Positions 9,644-19,526 of a DNA stretch of 43,750 nucleotides are shown one piece after another. Each line of letters begins with the position of its first letter. The first letter of the stretch is position 1. The notes under the pieces are model-generated. The model did not search any database, was not told the DNA's origin, and saw nothing but the letters and a program-made list of their open reading frames with translations. The position numbers and the translations under genes are program-made. This stretch comes from Verrucomicrobiota bacterium (GTDB lineage Bacteria > Verrucomicrobiota > Verrucomicrobiia > Limisphaerales > UBA1096), in contig JACNJE010000098.1 in assembly GCA_014382705.1 (NCBI GenBank), positions 1 to 43,750 on the forward strand. The letters are read 5' to 3'.

Positions 9644-11020
9644 ATGAACATTCCCAATGCCGTGCAGTTTGCGATGGCGATTTTGTTTTCGGGCTCGCTC
9701 GGGGTGTCCGGAGCGGCGAATCAACCGTTGCGCGTGGCCACGTTCGACATCAACGCCACGCCGCCGCTTGGCAACATGATGGCCTACGACCCCGTGGTGC
9801 GGCTGGACGCGATGACGCTGCGTTGCCGGGGCGTGGTGCTGCTTGGCCAAGCGGAACCCATCGTGCTATGCGCGGTGGACTGGCTTGGCATTGCCAACGA
9901 GGCGCACGACGAGTTTCGCGCGCGCTTGGCCAAGGCCGCCGGCACGACACCCGGACGCGTGGCCGTGCACACCCTGCACCAGCACGATGCGCCGACCTGC
10001 GATTTCTCTGCGGAACGCCTGCTGAAGGAGGCCAAGGCCAAGCACCTAGGCCGGCTCGACGGCGATTTTTGCCGTGCGACCTTGGCCAAGGCCGCTGCCG
10101 CGGTGAAGGCTTCGCTGCCGTTGGCCAAGCCGGTGACCCATTGCGGCTGGGGTGTGGCGGAGGTGAAACGGGTTGCGTCCAACCGCCGCATCTTCGGGCC
10201 GGACGGCAAGGTGCGCGCGGTTCGATACACCACCTGTGCGGATCCGAAACTCCGCGCCGAGCCGGAGGGAGTGATTGATCCCGAACTGTCGATGCTCACT
10301 TTCTGGAACGGCGACACGCCGCTGGCCGTGCTGAGCTACTACGCCTGTCATCCGCAAAGCTACTACCGCGTGGGCATCCCGAGCCCCGACTTTCCCGGCA
10401 TTGCGCGATTCATGCGCCAACAAACCGTGCCGACGGCGCTGCACGTTCATTTCAACGGCGCGGGCGGCAACATCGGCGCCGGCAAATACAACGACGGCTC
10501 GCGAAAAAACCGGATGGAATTGGCGTTGCGCCTGAGGGATGGCATGAAGCGGGCGTTTGACAGCACGAAAAAATTCGCCGTGCAACCGGGTGACCTGCGC
10601 TGGAGCGTCATCCCGGTGGCGTTGCCGTTGGCCAAGCACCTGGACGAGGCCAAGTTGGTGGCCGACGTGGCCAAGGGCTCGGTGCCGCCAGTTGCCGTGC
10701 CGGCGGCGGAGCGGCTGGCCTACTTGCGGCGGACCAACGCGGGACACAAGATCGAGTTGGCGCAACTGGCGATCGGCGACGTGCGGGTGCTGCACATGCC
10801 GGGTGAGTTGTTCGTCGAATACCAGTTGGCCGCCAAGCAGATGCGCCCGAGGCTCAACGTGGCGATGGCGGCGTACGGCGATTACGGGACGTTTTACATT
10901 GGAACCGAGCGAGCCTACTCGGAGGGTGGCTACGAGACCGAGCCGCGCTCCTCCAATGTCGCCCCCGTGGTGGAGTCCGTGCTGATGCACGGCATCCGCA
11001 AACTGCTTTCGGGAGAGTAA
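9644..11020 (+). CDS. Neutral/alkaline ceramidase-like secreted protein
   Basis: [99 protein letters not shown]. Confidence 0.7.
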   Translation: MNIPNAVQFAMAILFSGSLGVSGAANQPLRVATFDINATPPLGNMMAYDPVVRLDAMTLRCRGVVLLGQAEPIVLCAVDWLGIANEAHDEFRARLAKAAGTTPGRVAVHTLHQHDAPTCDFSAERLLKEAKAKHLGRLDGDFCRATLAKAAAAVKASLPLAKPVTHCGWGVAEVKRVASNRRIFGPDGKVRAVRYTTCADPKLRAEPEGVIDPELSMLTFWNGDTPLAVLSYYACHPQSYYRVGIPSPDFPGIARFMRQQTVPTALHVHFNGAGGNIGAGKYNDGSRKNRMELALRLRDGMKRAFDSTKKFAVQPGDLRWSVIPVALPLAKHLDEAKLVADVAKGSVPPVAVPAAERLAYLRRTNAGHKIELAQLAIGDVRVLHMPGELFVEYQLAAKQMRPRLNVAMAAYGDYGTFYIGTERAYSEGGYETEPRSSNVAPVVESVLMHGIRKLLSGE

Positions 11021-11042
11021 ACGCAGGGAATCGTTTGGAGTT

Positions 11043-11094
11043 GATCCGCAGATGACGCAGATTTTCGCAGATTCGAGAAAAACAAGCTGCGGAT
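11043..11094. repeat. Dispersed CGCAGAT repeat, copy 1
   Basis: GATCCGCAGATGACGCAGATTTTCGCAGATTC is shared exactly with 24063-24094. A short right arm CTGCGGAT pairs with ATCCGCAG. Confidence 0.85.
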
Positions 11095-11102
11095 AAAAAA
11101 AC

Positions 11103-13055
11103 TTACTCGATTCGGCCGGCGACGAGGGAGTCGACCACGGCGGGGTCGGCGAGGGTGCTGGTGTCGCCCAGGTTTTCGGTGTCGCCCTCGGCGATTTTGC
11201 GGAGGATGCGGCGCATGATTTTTCCGCTGCGCGTCTTGGGCAGGCCGGGGGTGAATTGGATTTTCTCCGGCGAGGCGTGCGGCCCGATGTCGGCGCGCAC
11301 CTGCTTCACGATCTCCGCGGTCATCGTCTCGGTGACTTCCTCGCCGGTCTTGAGTGTGACGTAGGCGTAGATGGCGTTGCCTTTGATGTCGTGTTCGTAG
11401 CCGACGACGGCGGCCTCGGCCACGGCTGGGTGGCCGCCGATGGCGCCCTCGATCTCGGCGGTGCCAAGGTTGTGCCCGCTGACGATGATAACGTCATCCA
11501 CGCGGCCGGTGATCCAGTAGTAGCCATCCTCATCGCGGCGGCATCCGTCGCCACTGAAGTACTTGCCTGGGAAGCGCGCGAAGTAGGTATCGAAAAATCG
11601 CTGATGATCGCCGTAGACGCCGCGCATTTGGCCGGGCCAAGTCTCGAGCATGCAAAGGTTTCCGGAGACGCCGTTGCCTTCAATGATGTTGCCTTCGTCA
11701 TCGACGAGCGCCGGTTTGACTCCAAAAAAGGGCAGGGTGGCGGAGCCGGGCTTGGTCGGTGTGGCCCCGGGCAGCGGCGAGATCAAAATGCCGCCGGTTT
11801 CGGTCTGCCACCATGTGTCGACGATCGGGCATTGCCCGTTGCCGACGACCTCGTGGTACCAAGTCCACTCGGGCGACTTGATCGGTTCACCGACGGTGCC
11901 AAGCAGGCGCAGGCTGGAGAGGTCGTGGGCGCTTGGCCAAGCGTCGCCTTCCTTCATCAAGGCGCGCAGGGCGGTGGGTGCGGTGTAAAAAATGTTCACC
12001 TTGTGCTTGGCCACGATCTCCCAAAACCGGCCAAAGTCCGGGTAGTTCGGCACGCCTTCGTACATCATCGTAATGGCGCGGTTGGCCATTGGCCCGTAGA
12101 CGATGTAAGTGTGCCCGGTGACCCAGCCGATGTCGGCCGTGCACCAGTAGACGTCGCCGGGGTGGTAGTCGAAAATGTAATGATGCGTCGTCGCCGCGTA
12201 GACAAGGTAACCGCCAGTGGTGTGCAGTACGCCCTTCGGCTTGCCGGTGCTGCCGGAGGTGTACAGGATGAAGAGCGGATCCTCGGCGTCCATCGGCTCG
12301 GCCGGGCATACGGGGTCGGCGGCCTTGAGGGCGTCGTGCCACCAGACGTCGCGGCCGTCGGCCATCGACACCGCGCTGCCGGTGCGTTTGACGACGAGAA
12401 TGTTCTCGATCGAGGGCGTGCTTTCGACGGCCTTGTCGGCGTTGGCCTTCATCGGGATGTCGAGCTTGGTGCCCCGCACGCCGGTGTCCTGTGTGATGAT
12501 GGCCTTGCACTCGGAGTCGTTGATGCGGGTGACGAGGCTGTCGGCACTGAACGCGCCGAACACGATCGAGTGCACCACGCCGATGCGCGCGCAGGCGAGC
12601 ATGGCGATGGTCAACTCGGGGATCATTTGCATGTAGATGCAAACGCGGTCGCCCTTGGCCAAGCCGAGATCTTTCAGCGCGTTGGCGGCCTTTTGCACTT
12701 CGGCCTGAAGTTGCGAGTAGGTGTAGGTGCGGCTTTCGTTCGGGTCGTTGCCTTCCCAAATGAGCGCGGTGTCGTCGCCGTGGCCGTCGTCCACGTGGCG
12801 GTCGACGCAGTTGTAGCAGGCGTTGAGTTTGCCGCCGATGAACCACTTGATTTCTGCCTTGGAATAATCCGACTCGCGCAGCGTGTGCCATTTTTCATCC
12901 CAACGAAGCCTCTGGGCGTGCTCGGTCCAAAAGCCGTCGGGATCGTTGATCGATCGGTCGTAGATTTCGTGATACTGCTCGAGGGAGGAGACGTGTGCGT
13001 TGGCCGAGGCAGAGGTGCTTGGCGGGAAGACGTTCGTTTTGGAGTCGTCGCTCAT
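11103..13055 (-). CDS. acsA: Acetyl-CoA synthetase
   Basis: ORF of 650 aa: [121 protein letters not shown]. Confidence 0.97.
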   Translation of the reverse strand: MSDDSKTNVFPPSTSASANAHVSSLEQYHEIYDRSINDPDGFWTEHAQRLRWDEKWHTLRESDYSKAEIKWFIGGKLNACYNCVDRHVDDGHGDDTALIWEGNDPNESRTYTYSQLQAEVQKAANALKDLGLAKGDRVCIYMQMIPELTIAMLACARIGVVHSIVFGAFSADSLVTRINDSECKAIITQDTGVRGTKLDIPMKANADKAVESTPSIENILVVKRTGSAVSMADGRDVWWHDALKAADPVCPAEPMDAEDPLFILYTSGSTGKPKGVLHTTGGYLVYAATTHHYIFDYHPGDVYWCTADIGWVTGHTYIVYGPMANRAITMMYEGVPNYPDFGRFWEIVAKHKVNIFYTAPTALRALMKEGDAWPSAHDLSSLRLLGTVGEPIKSPEWTWYHEVVGNGQCPIVDTWWQTETGGILISPLPGATPTKPGSATLPFFGVKPALVDDEGNIIEGNGVSGNLCMLETWPGQMRGVYGDHQRFFDTYFARFPGKYFSGDGCRRDEDGYYWITGRVDDVIIVSGHNLGTAEIEGAIGGHPAVAEAAVVGYEHDIKGNAIYAYVTLKTGEEVTETMTAEIVKQVRADIGPHASPEKIQFTPGLPKTRSGKIMRRILRKIAEGDTENLGDTSTLADPAVVDSLVAGRIE

Positions 13056-13098
13056 GGTTCAAATCGGGGCAGGGAGTTTATGAAAGCCAAGCGGCGGG

Positions 13099-14604
13099 TC
13101 AACGTCGGAGCTTGCGGTCGTAAAACTGTACGCCCTTGGGCGGGCGGATTGGCATGGTCAAGCCGCCCGCCTCGGCCAGTTCGCCAAACAGTTGGTTATT
13201 CATCTGCTTGGCCCGCTCGGCGAAGGCCGGGATCCGGATGAGATTGTGTCGCTCGTGCGGGTCGGACTCGAGGTCGTACAGCCCGTTTTTGTCCCAAATT
13301 CCGTGATAATAGACGTATTTGTACCGGTCGGTGCGAATGGCCAAGGTCGTGGGTGTGGCCGGGAAATTCCATTCCCAATGGTATTCGTAGAGGAAATGCC
13401 CACGCCAGCCGTCGGCCGCTTGGCCAAGCAGGAGGGGGAGCAGGGAGCGGCCGGACATTTCGGGCGTGTCGCTTGGCTGCGCGACGTCCATGCCGTGCAA
13501 AACCGTCTGCGCGACGTCGAGGTTGAGCGCCATCTGGCTGACCGTCGTGCCGGGCTGGATGCGGCCGGGCGCGTAGGCGAGCATCGGGATGCGGATCGAT
13601 TCCTCGAACGCGTCGCGCTTGTCGTAAAAGCCGTGTTCGCCCAGCGCGAAGCCGTTGTCGCCGAGGTACAGTACGAGCGTGTCCTTGGCCAAGCCGGACT
13701 CGTCGAGGTAATCCAGGATGAGGCCGACGTTCTCATCCAGCCCGTGCACCGTCTCGGCAAACCGACGGTACAGCCCGGGCAGCGACGGGACCGGGTCGTT
13801 GTCCAGCGGGCCGGTTTCCATGTGGTCGATGCCGTGGATGCCGTAGCGCCGTTCGCGCACCCAGTTCGGCTGCGTCTCGTAGTTGCGCTCGGTGAGCGAC
13901 ATCGTCTGCGGGCGCGGCACGTCGAATTTGTCGTAGCGTCCGTGATGCCGCTTGGCCGGCTGGAATGGGTAATGCACCGCCTTGAAGCCGACTTGCAGAA
14001 AGAACCGTTTTTCGCCGACGCTCTTCAGGTAATCTAGCGCGAGGTTGGCGGTGACGTCGGCGTTGTAGCCGTCGAATTTTTTACGCTTGCCGTTGATGTT
14101 GAACTCGGGATCGAAGTAGACGCCCTGTCCCTTGAAGCTGGCCCAATGGTCAAAGCCGTTGCGCGGCGAGTCGTCGTCGTGTCCCATGTGCCACTTGCCG
14201 ACGTAGGCGGTGCTGATGCCGGCGGCCTGCAGGTACTCCGGGAAAAACCGGGTGCCGTTGGGCACGGCGCGCTGGTTGTCGACGACCTTGTGCCGGTGCA
14301 TGTATTGGCCGGTGAGAATGGTGGCGCGGCTGGGCGAGCAGAGCGACGTAGTGACGAAGGCGTTCGCCAGGTGCGCCCCCTGGCGGGCCATGCGGTCGAG
14401 GTTTGGCGTCTCGAGAAAGTCGGGGCTGTCCGGGTGAAAGCCGAGAAAGTCATACCGGTGGTCGTCGCTTAATATGAGGACGACGTTTTTGAACGTGGGC
14501 TTGGCCAAGGCCGCTTGGCCAAGCGCGAGCAGGGCGAGTGCGAACAGGCCAAGCGCTTGGCCAAACCGAGGGGGTGTGTGGTATCGGGTTGCGCTGTCAC
14601 GCAT
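13099..14604 (-). CDS. Secreted sulfatase (arylsulfatase family)
   Basis: NVVLILSDDHRYDFLG, TSLCSPSRATILTGQYMHRH (CxPSR motif), VGKWHMGHDD. Signal peptide GLFALALLALGQAALAK. Confidence 0.92.
   Translation of the reverse strand: MRDSATRYHTPPRFGQALGLFALALLALGQAALAKPTFKNVVLILSDDHRYDFLGFHPDSPDFLETPNLDRMARQGAHLANAFVTTSLCSPSRATILTGQYMHRHKVVDNQRAVPNGTRFFPEYLQAAGISTAYVGKWHMGHDDDSPRNGFDHWASFKGQGVYFDPEFNINGKRKKFDGYNADVTANLALDYLKSVGEKRFFLQVGFKAVHYPFQPAKRHHGRYDKFDVPRPQTMSLTERNYETQPNWVRERRYGIHGIDHMETGPLDNDPVPSLPGLYRRFAETVHGLDENVGLILDYLDESGLAKDTLVLYLGDNGFALGEHGFYDKRDAFEESIRIPMLAYAPGRIQPGTTVSQMALNLDVAQTVLHGMDVAQPSDTPEMSGRSLLPLLLGQAADGWRGHFLYEYHWEWNFPATPTTLAIRTDRYKYVYYHGIWDKNGLYDLESDPHERHNLIRIPAFAERAKQMNNQLFGELAEAGGLTMPIRPPKGVQFYDRKLRR
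14512..14562. repeat. Cluster of iterated palindromes: CGCTTGGCCAAGCG at 14512-14525 and compound GGCCAAGCGCTTGGCC at 14547-14562
   Basis: Read directly. Encodes parts of the sulfatase signal peptide. Confidence 0.95.
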
Positions 14605-14654
14605 CCGGCGAGCATACCGGGACGGCAAGCAGGAGAAAACCCTGAAGGTTTGAG

Positions 14655-14993
14655 ATGTTGGATTGCTTGCCGGGCTTGGATTCCTTATTTTGCCGCCTTG
14701 TGCGTTCGGCATTGCGATTGGCTGCGTTGGGGATCGGTTGTACCGGTCTGGTTCTCTGGCTGGCTGGCGGGTTGCACATGGGTTGGTCGAAGTCTACCGG
14801 GACTCGAACCGAGATTGATGAAGTCACCGGTCTCGAGTATCCCGTGACGGAAAACAGATACGTGTTCGGGGTGGAATTGCTTGCTGTCACCATGGCGGTG
14901 AGCGGCGGATTGTTTGGCCTCTCTCTGGCCTTTCGCGTTCCGTCCCGTACAGGCGGACCGCCCGATGCCGGGACATCATCGAAATCATTATGA
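14655..14993 (+). CDS. Small membrane protein, hypothetical
   Basis: 112-aa ORF with two hydrophobic segments. Its TGA overlaps the ATG of the YceI ORF (ATGA). Confidence 0.55.
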   Translation: MLDCLPGLDSLFCRLVRSALRLAALGIGCTGLVLWLAGGLHMGWSKSTGTRTEIDEVTGLEYPVTENRYVFGVELLAVTMAVSGGLFGLSLAFRVPSRTGGPPDAGTSSKSL

Positions 14994-15610
14994 AACAAAG
15001 ATTGAAAATCAAGTTGGCGTGGGCATTGGCCTTGGGGGCTGCCCAAGGGGTTGCGAGTGCGGATCCGATCAAGTTCGATTTCAAGGATCCGAAGAAGGTG
15101 AACAACGTGGTGTTCCTGCTGGACGCCCCGCTGGAGTCGATCAACGGCACCGCCACCGGGGTCAGCGGCACGGTGTCGTTCGACCCGGCCAAGCCGGCGG
15201 CGACCACCGGCAAAATCGTCCTGGCGACCGGCTCGCTGCATGTGGACAACCCGCTGATGAAGGAGCATATGCTGGGGGCGAAGTGGATGGACACGGCCCA
15301 GTTCCCCACCATCGAGTTCGTCGCCGAAAAGTTGACCGGGGTCAAGACCAGCGGAACCACCACGACGGCGACCGTCGCGGGCAGACTGACCGTCAAGGGC
15401 GTCACCAAACAAGTGACCACCCCGATTCGATTGACCTACCTCAAGGGGTTGCTGGCCAAGCGAAACCGTGTGCCGGGGGATCTGCTCGTGTTGCGTGCCG
15501 ATTTCAAGATCAAGCGATCGGAGTACGGGATCAACGCCGGCAACAATGAGGAGAAGGTATCCGACGAGATCGAGTTAAAACTGCGCGTGGCCGGTGCCGC
15601 GCCGCATTAA
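14990..15610 (+). CDS. YceI-family periplasmic protein
   Basis: SINGTATGVSGTVSFDPAKPAATTGKIVLATGSLHVDNPLMKEHMLGAKWMDTAQFPTIEFVAEKL and the VAGRLTVKGVTKQVTTPI motif. Confidence 0.9.
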   Translation: MKQRLKIKLAWALALGAAQGVASADPIKFDFKDPKKVNNVVFLLDAPLESINGTATGVSGTVSFDPAKPAATTGKIVLATGSLHVDNPLMKEHMLGAKWMDTAQFPTIEFVAEKLTGVKTSGTTTTATVAGRLTVKGVTKQVTTPIRLTYLKGLLAKRNRVPGDLLVLRADFKIKRSEYGINAGNNEEKVSDEIELKLRVAGAAPH

Positions 15611-15626
15611 AGGCGGCATTGTTCCA

Positions 15627-16010
15627 ATGGATATGGTCGAACTGGACGGGTTGATCGTGGTCGTGGACCGGGTGTTGCACCAGCCGGACATGGCCACGCC
15701 GGAGGATCGGCCGCATTGCTTCGCCTACTTCATCACCATCCGCAACGACTCCGACAGCACCGTCACCATCAAGGGCCGCAAGTGGGTGGTCAACGAGGCG
15801 GACGGCAACAAGACGGTGGTCGAGGGCGACGGCGTCGTCGGGATGTTCCCCGAGTTGACCCCGGGCGAGTCGTTCGATTACCACAGCTTCCACCTGTTCG
15901 CCGGCGACTGGGCGGTGGCGACCGGCAGCTACATCGGCGTGGACGAGAACGGCCGCAGCGTGATCACACGCATCCCGGAGTTTCGCATGGACGTGCCGGC
16001 GCAGTCGTAG
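15627..16010 (+). CDS. ApaG-domain protein
   Basis: CFAYFITIRNDSDSTVTIKGRKWVVNEADGNKTVVEGDGVVGMFPELTPGESFDYHSFHLF. Confidence 0.85.
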   Translation: MDMVELDGLIVVVDRVLHQPDMATPEDRPHCFAYFITIRNDSDSTVTIKGRKWVVNEADGNKTVVEGDGVVGMFPELTPGESFDYHSFHLFAGDWAVATGSYIGVDENGRSVITRIPEFRMDVPAQS

Positions 16011-16019
16011 CGGCCCCGC

Positions 16020-17558
16020 TCAGGCCAGGCGCTTGGCCAAGTCCTGCTTCACCCGTTCGAGCGTCGCCGTCCAGCCCTCCTCACCGGCGCGTTGCCGATA
16101 CAGTGTAATGGAGGAATACCACGGGCTGTCGGCCCGGTTGAGCTGCCATCGCCAGTCGGGCACGGTTGAGACGAGCACCCACGCCGGCTTGCCCAGCGAG
16201 CCGGCCAGATGTGCCACGGCGGTATCGACCGTGATCACGAGGTCGAGCTGCCCAATAACATCGGCCGTCGCCGCGCAGTCGCTCAACGGGTCGCCAAGCG
16301 AGATGACGCCGGAGTCGCGGCAATCGTCCGCCCTTGGCCCGACTTGGAGGCAGAAGTAATCCATGCCGTCCAGCCCGGTGATCGTGGCAAACTGTTCCCA
16401 AGCGATGGAACGGGTGGCGTCTTTTGTGTGATGGGGGTTCCCGGCCCAAGCCAGCCCGACCCGGAGGCGTCCGGAGTCGGGCAGGGTGGCGCGGTCGGTG
16501 GCGACGAGGCAGGGCCGGTCGCCGAGCAGGCTGGACTCGTCCAGGCCAAGCCGTTCCCCAAGTGAGAGCAGCGGCAGGTGGAGATCGAAGTCGCCCGGAG
16601 CGTCGCCCTCGGCGACGATTTCGATTTGTGGGAAAGACCGGCGCATGAGAGTCAGCAGCGTCGGTTGGCATTCAAAAACAAGCTCACCGCAGAGCGACTG
16701 CACCTGCGGCAGGAACCGGCTGAACATGACCGTGTCGCCGAGGCCCTGCTCGAAGTGGATCAGCAATTTTTTGTCGCCAACCGGTTCGCCATTCCAGATC
16801 GTGTCAGCCGGGTAATGCTCGCGGGTGCCGGTTTGAAACCGGTAGCCAAAATCGATCCAGCCCTGCGGGAACTGCCCCTGCAACAGGAGCACCTGCGCGC
16901 GGTTGCGGCGGGGGGCGGCGTTGTCCGGGTGGCGCTCGATCACGCCGGAGAGACAGGCCTCGGCCCCGGCGAGGTCGAGCCCGTCAAGGCGGATGGTGCC
17001 CAGTTCGACCCCGGCGAGCGGGTGGCCCGGTTCGATGGCCAACGCCTTCTCGAACGCCTCGATGGCTTTGCCGGCTTGGCCAAGCTGCTGGTGGCATTGG
17101 CCAAGGTTGTGCCAGGTGCCAGCGTGGCCGGGGTTGAGCTGGGCGGCTTGTTGGAAGGCGTTCATCGCCTGGCCCGGTTCGTTTTTTCGATGCCACGACA
17201 GGCCAAGCTCGTGGTGCACGCCGTCGTTATTCGGCGCGGCGGCGGCGGCACTCACAAAACAGGCGTGCGCCCACTCGGGCTGATCCCGATCCAGCCAAGT
17301 GCGGCCAATCGAGACCCAGGCGAGCGCCGTGTCGTTGGGGTTGCTCGAGAGGGTCTCGGCGGTGCGGACGATGCTCGAGACGGCGTTGACGAGTTGCGGC
17401 GGCAGTCGGTGAAGCCACGCGGCCTTGGCTTCGGCATCGAGCAGCAACGCCCAGTGCAGCAGGCTTTTTTGCGCCCCCTCGGTCTCGTTCGCCTCGAGAT
17501 ATTCCGCCGCCTTTTCCCAAAGTTGGTCGGGGGTCGGGCTGGCGGCTTCGTCTGGCAT
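16020..17558 (-). CDS. TPR protein with C-terminal glycosyltransferase (GT9/SPINDLY-like) domain
   Basis: TPR units such as HHELGLSWHRKNEPGQAMNAFQQAAQLNPGHAGTWHNLGQCHQQLGQAGKAIEAFEKALAIEPGH. C-terminal LLIHFEQGLGDTVMFSRFLPQV and LVITVDTAVAHLAGSLGKPAWVLV. Confidence 0.85.
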   Translation of the reverse strand: MPDEAASPTPDQLWEKAAEYLEANETEGAQKSLLHWALLLDAEAKAAWLHRLPPQLVNAVSSIVRTAETLSSNPNDTALAWVSIGRTWLDRDQPEWAHACFVSAAAAAPNNDGVHHELGLSWHRKNEPGQAMNAFQQAAQLNPGHAGTWHNLGQCHQQLGQAGKAIEAFEKALAIEPGHPLAGVELGTIRLDGLDLAGAEACLSGVIERHPDNAAPRRNRAQVLLLQGQFPQGWIDFGYRFQTGTREHYPADTIWNGEPVGDKKLLIHFEQGLGDTVMFSRFLPQVQSLCGELVFECQPTLLTLMRRSFPQIEIVAEGDAPGDFDLHLPLLSLGERLGLDESSLLGDRPCLVATDRATLPDSGRLRVGLAWAGNPHHTKDATRSIAWEQFATITGLDGMDYFCLQVGPRADDCRDSGVISLGDPLSDCAATADVIGQLDLVITVDTAVAHLAGSLGKPAWVLVSTVPDWRWQLNRADSPWYSSITLYRQRAGEEGWTATLERVKQDLAKRLA

Positions 17559-17576
17559 GAGCCCGTGAACAAGGGG

Positions 17577-17594
17577 TGCGCTTGGCCAAGCGCA
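17577..17594. repeat. 18-bp perfect palindrome TGCGCTTGGCCAAGCGCA (extended iterated palindrome, intergenic)
   Basis: Read directly, in the 39-bp gap between two minus-strand genes. Confidence 0.97.
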
Positions 17595-17597
17595 GGG

Positions 17598-18749
17598 TTA
17601 TTGCGGCCACTGGCCCTCGACGATCGGCCGGGTGGCCAGCTTGGCCGGGTCGATGACGACGTGCTTGATGTTGGTTCGGTTGTGCGTGTAGGTCACGTGC
17701 ACGTTACCGTCGCTGGTCTGGATGACGGCCGGGTAGGAGAATTCGCCCGGCTGGTTCTCCAGCACGAGGGCGGCATCCCACGTCTTGCCGTCCCGCGAGA
17801 CGGAGACGTTGAGCGGCGAGCGGCCGCGCCGGGTGTGGTTATAGACGAGCAACGCACGGCCGTCGGCCAGCACCGTGCCGTCCGCCCCGGCGTTGGGGTT
17901 GGGCAGCTGGGTGCGCTTCATGCGGGTCCATTTCTGGCCGTTGTCGCTCGACCAGCAGTCGGTGAGCCGGCCGGACTTGGTGCGGCAAAGCGCCTGGATC
18001 GACCCGTCCGGATAGGCGAGCAGGGTGGGCTGGATGGCGGCGAAATCGAGCGGGGAGTTGAGCGGCTTGGTCTTGTTCCAGTACCGGTTCTGGACGTAGC
18101 GTTCCATATGCACGCGCCAGCCGGCGTCCTCGAGGCTCGAGCCGCATAGCAGGGTGCCGTTGGCGAGCTCGATCGGCTTGTTCTTCACCGGGCCGACATA
18201 GCCGTCCGGCAGGCGGATCGGCTTGCCCCAGGTCAACCCGTCGTCCGATGATTTTTTCATCATGCCCCACCATTGCCTCGGGTTGGGGCCGACCTTGTAG
18301 AAGAGCAGCAGCGTGCCGCTGGATTGCCGGAACAACACCGGGTTCCAGCACGGGTACTGAATGCGCTTGGCGGTGTCGACACCGTCTGCGACCGGCTTGG
18401 GGGCGGACCAGCCGCTGCCTTCGTTGCGCGACATCCAGATGACCACGTCGTACGCGCCTTCTTCCGCGCCGCCAAACCAGGCGGTCACGATGCCGCCCTC
18501 GATTTCCTCGATGGTCGAGGCATGCACGCCGGCGACCGGCATTTTCTCGGCGATCATCTCGCCGCCATACATTCCCGCCTGGTGCTCGAGGGAGTTGGCC
18601 ACATCGATCTCCACCGTCTTTGCCGACGGTTCCGCAGGGGCGGGCTGGGCCGGCTTCGTGTCGGTTTCCTGTGAAACCCCCGAGCCGGGCAGAACGAGAA
18701 ACACTGTCGCCAGAGTCAGCGCAGTCGCATATTTGAGATAGCGAATCAT
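17598..18749 (-). CDS. Secreted sialidase / BNR-repeat exo-alpha-sialidase family protein
   Basis: ASTIEEIEGGIVTAWFGGAEEGAYDVVIWMSRNEGSGWSAP, SDDGLTWGKPIRLPDG, SWSSDNGQKW-type Asp-box repeats. N-terminal signal peptide. Confidence 0.85.
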   Translation of the reverse strand: MIRYLKYATALTLATVFLVLPGSGVSQETDTKPAQPAPAEPSAKTVEIDVANSLEHQAGMYGGEMIAEKMPVAGVHASTIEEIEGGIVTAWFGGAEEGAYDVVIWMSRNEGSGWSAPKPVADGVDTAKRIQYPCWNPVLFRQSSGTLLLFYKVGPNPRQWWGMMKKSSDDGLTWGKPIRLPDGYVGPVKNKPIELANGTLLCGSSLEDAGWRVHMERYVQNRYWNKTKPLNSPLDFAAIQPTLLAYPDGSIQALCRTKSGRLTDCWSSDNGQKWTRMKRTQLPNPNAGADGTVLADGRALLVYNHTRRGRSPLNVSVSRDGKTWDAALVLENQPGEFSYPAVIQTSDGNVHVTYTHNRTNIKHVVIDPAKLATRPIVEGQWPQ

Positions 18750-18930
18750 AATCGATTTTGGAGTGCAGAAACCCCGTTATTGTTCAAACCAATCGCGCCT
18801 CCTTGCACGGCGGTCAATGCTGCCCAAGAAAGGGCCAGCGTCAATTCAGAAAAACCCCATTCCGCCCAAAAAAGCAAAAAAGTTGCCCAAACCCCCATTC
18901 TCAAGCAAGAATGCGCCGCTTTTTTGCCGG

Positions 18931-19224
18931 ATGAGCCACAAGAAAAACAACAGCGAAACGGGTAGCCGGGAGATGGTCGTGCAAAACCAGCTTGGCCTCC
19001 ACGCCCGCCCGGCGTCGATGTTTGTCAAGAGGGCGACCCGTTTCGAGAGCGAGATTCTCGTCGCAAAGGACGGGGAGGAGATCAACGGCAAAAGCATCAT
19101 GGGCCTGATGATGCTGGCCGCCGGCCCCGGTACGACGCTCACCGTCACGGCTAAGGGCAGCGACGCCACCGAGGCGCTCGACGAGCTGGAGGAACTCGTC
19201 AATCGTAACTTCGAGGAGGAATAA
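18931..19224 (+). CDS. HPr-family phosphocarrier protein
   Basis: NQLGLHARPASMFVKRATRFESEILVAKDGEEINGKSIMGLMMLAAGPGTTLTVTAKGSDATEALDELEELV, with the HPr active-site HARPA. Confidence 0.93.
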   Translation: MSHKKNNSETGSREMVVQNQLGLHARPASMFVKRATRFESEILVAKDGEEINGKSIMGLMMLAAGPGTTLTVTAKGSDATEALDELEELVNRNFEEE

Positions 19225-19238
19225 CCCCGACCCTGCCC

Positions 19239-19526
19239 ATGGCCAACAACGACTTTGACATCCGCTACGTCGCCAACCTGGCGCGGATTGCCCTGTCACC
19301 CGACGAGGAGGCGAAGCTTGGCGCTCAGCTTGGCGACATCCTCGGCTACGTGAAAAAACTGGAGGAACTCGACGTCGCCGGCGTGGAGCCGATGGCCCAC
19401 GCCGTGCCGTTGGCCAACGTCCTCCGCGCCGACGAGGTGCGCCCGTCGATCCCGCAGGAAGCCGCCTTGGCCAACGCGCCCAAGCAGGCCAACGGCCTGT
19501 TCATCGTGCCGAAGATCGTCGAGTGA
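19239..19526 (+). CDS. gatC: Asp-tRNA(Asn)/Glu-tRNA(Gln) amidotransferase subunit C
   Basis: [60 protein letters not shown]. Confidence 0.95.
   Translation: MANNDFDIRYVANLARIALSPDEEAKLGAQLGDILGYVKKLEELDVAGVEPMAHAVPLANVLRADEVRPSIPQEAALANAPKQANGLFIVPKIVE

Noticed and set aside
11256-13241. 661-aa ORF on the + strand
   Set aside because: Lies antisense to acsA, which has clear conserved motifs. The repetitive V/A/G/D/R composition is typical of shadow ORFs in GC-rich genes.
14800-14835. tRNA-like string gtctaccgggactcgaaccgag
   Set aside because: Partial resemblance to a T-arm complement only. No cloverleaf can be formed and it lies inside a supported ORF.
16578-18149. 523-aa ORF on the + strand
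   Set aside because: Spans antisense parts of two well-supported genes (TPR-glycosyltransferase and sialidase). No coherent protein motifs.
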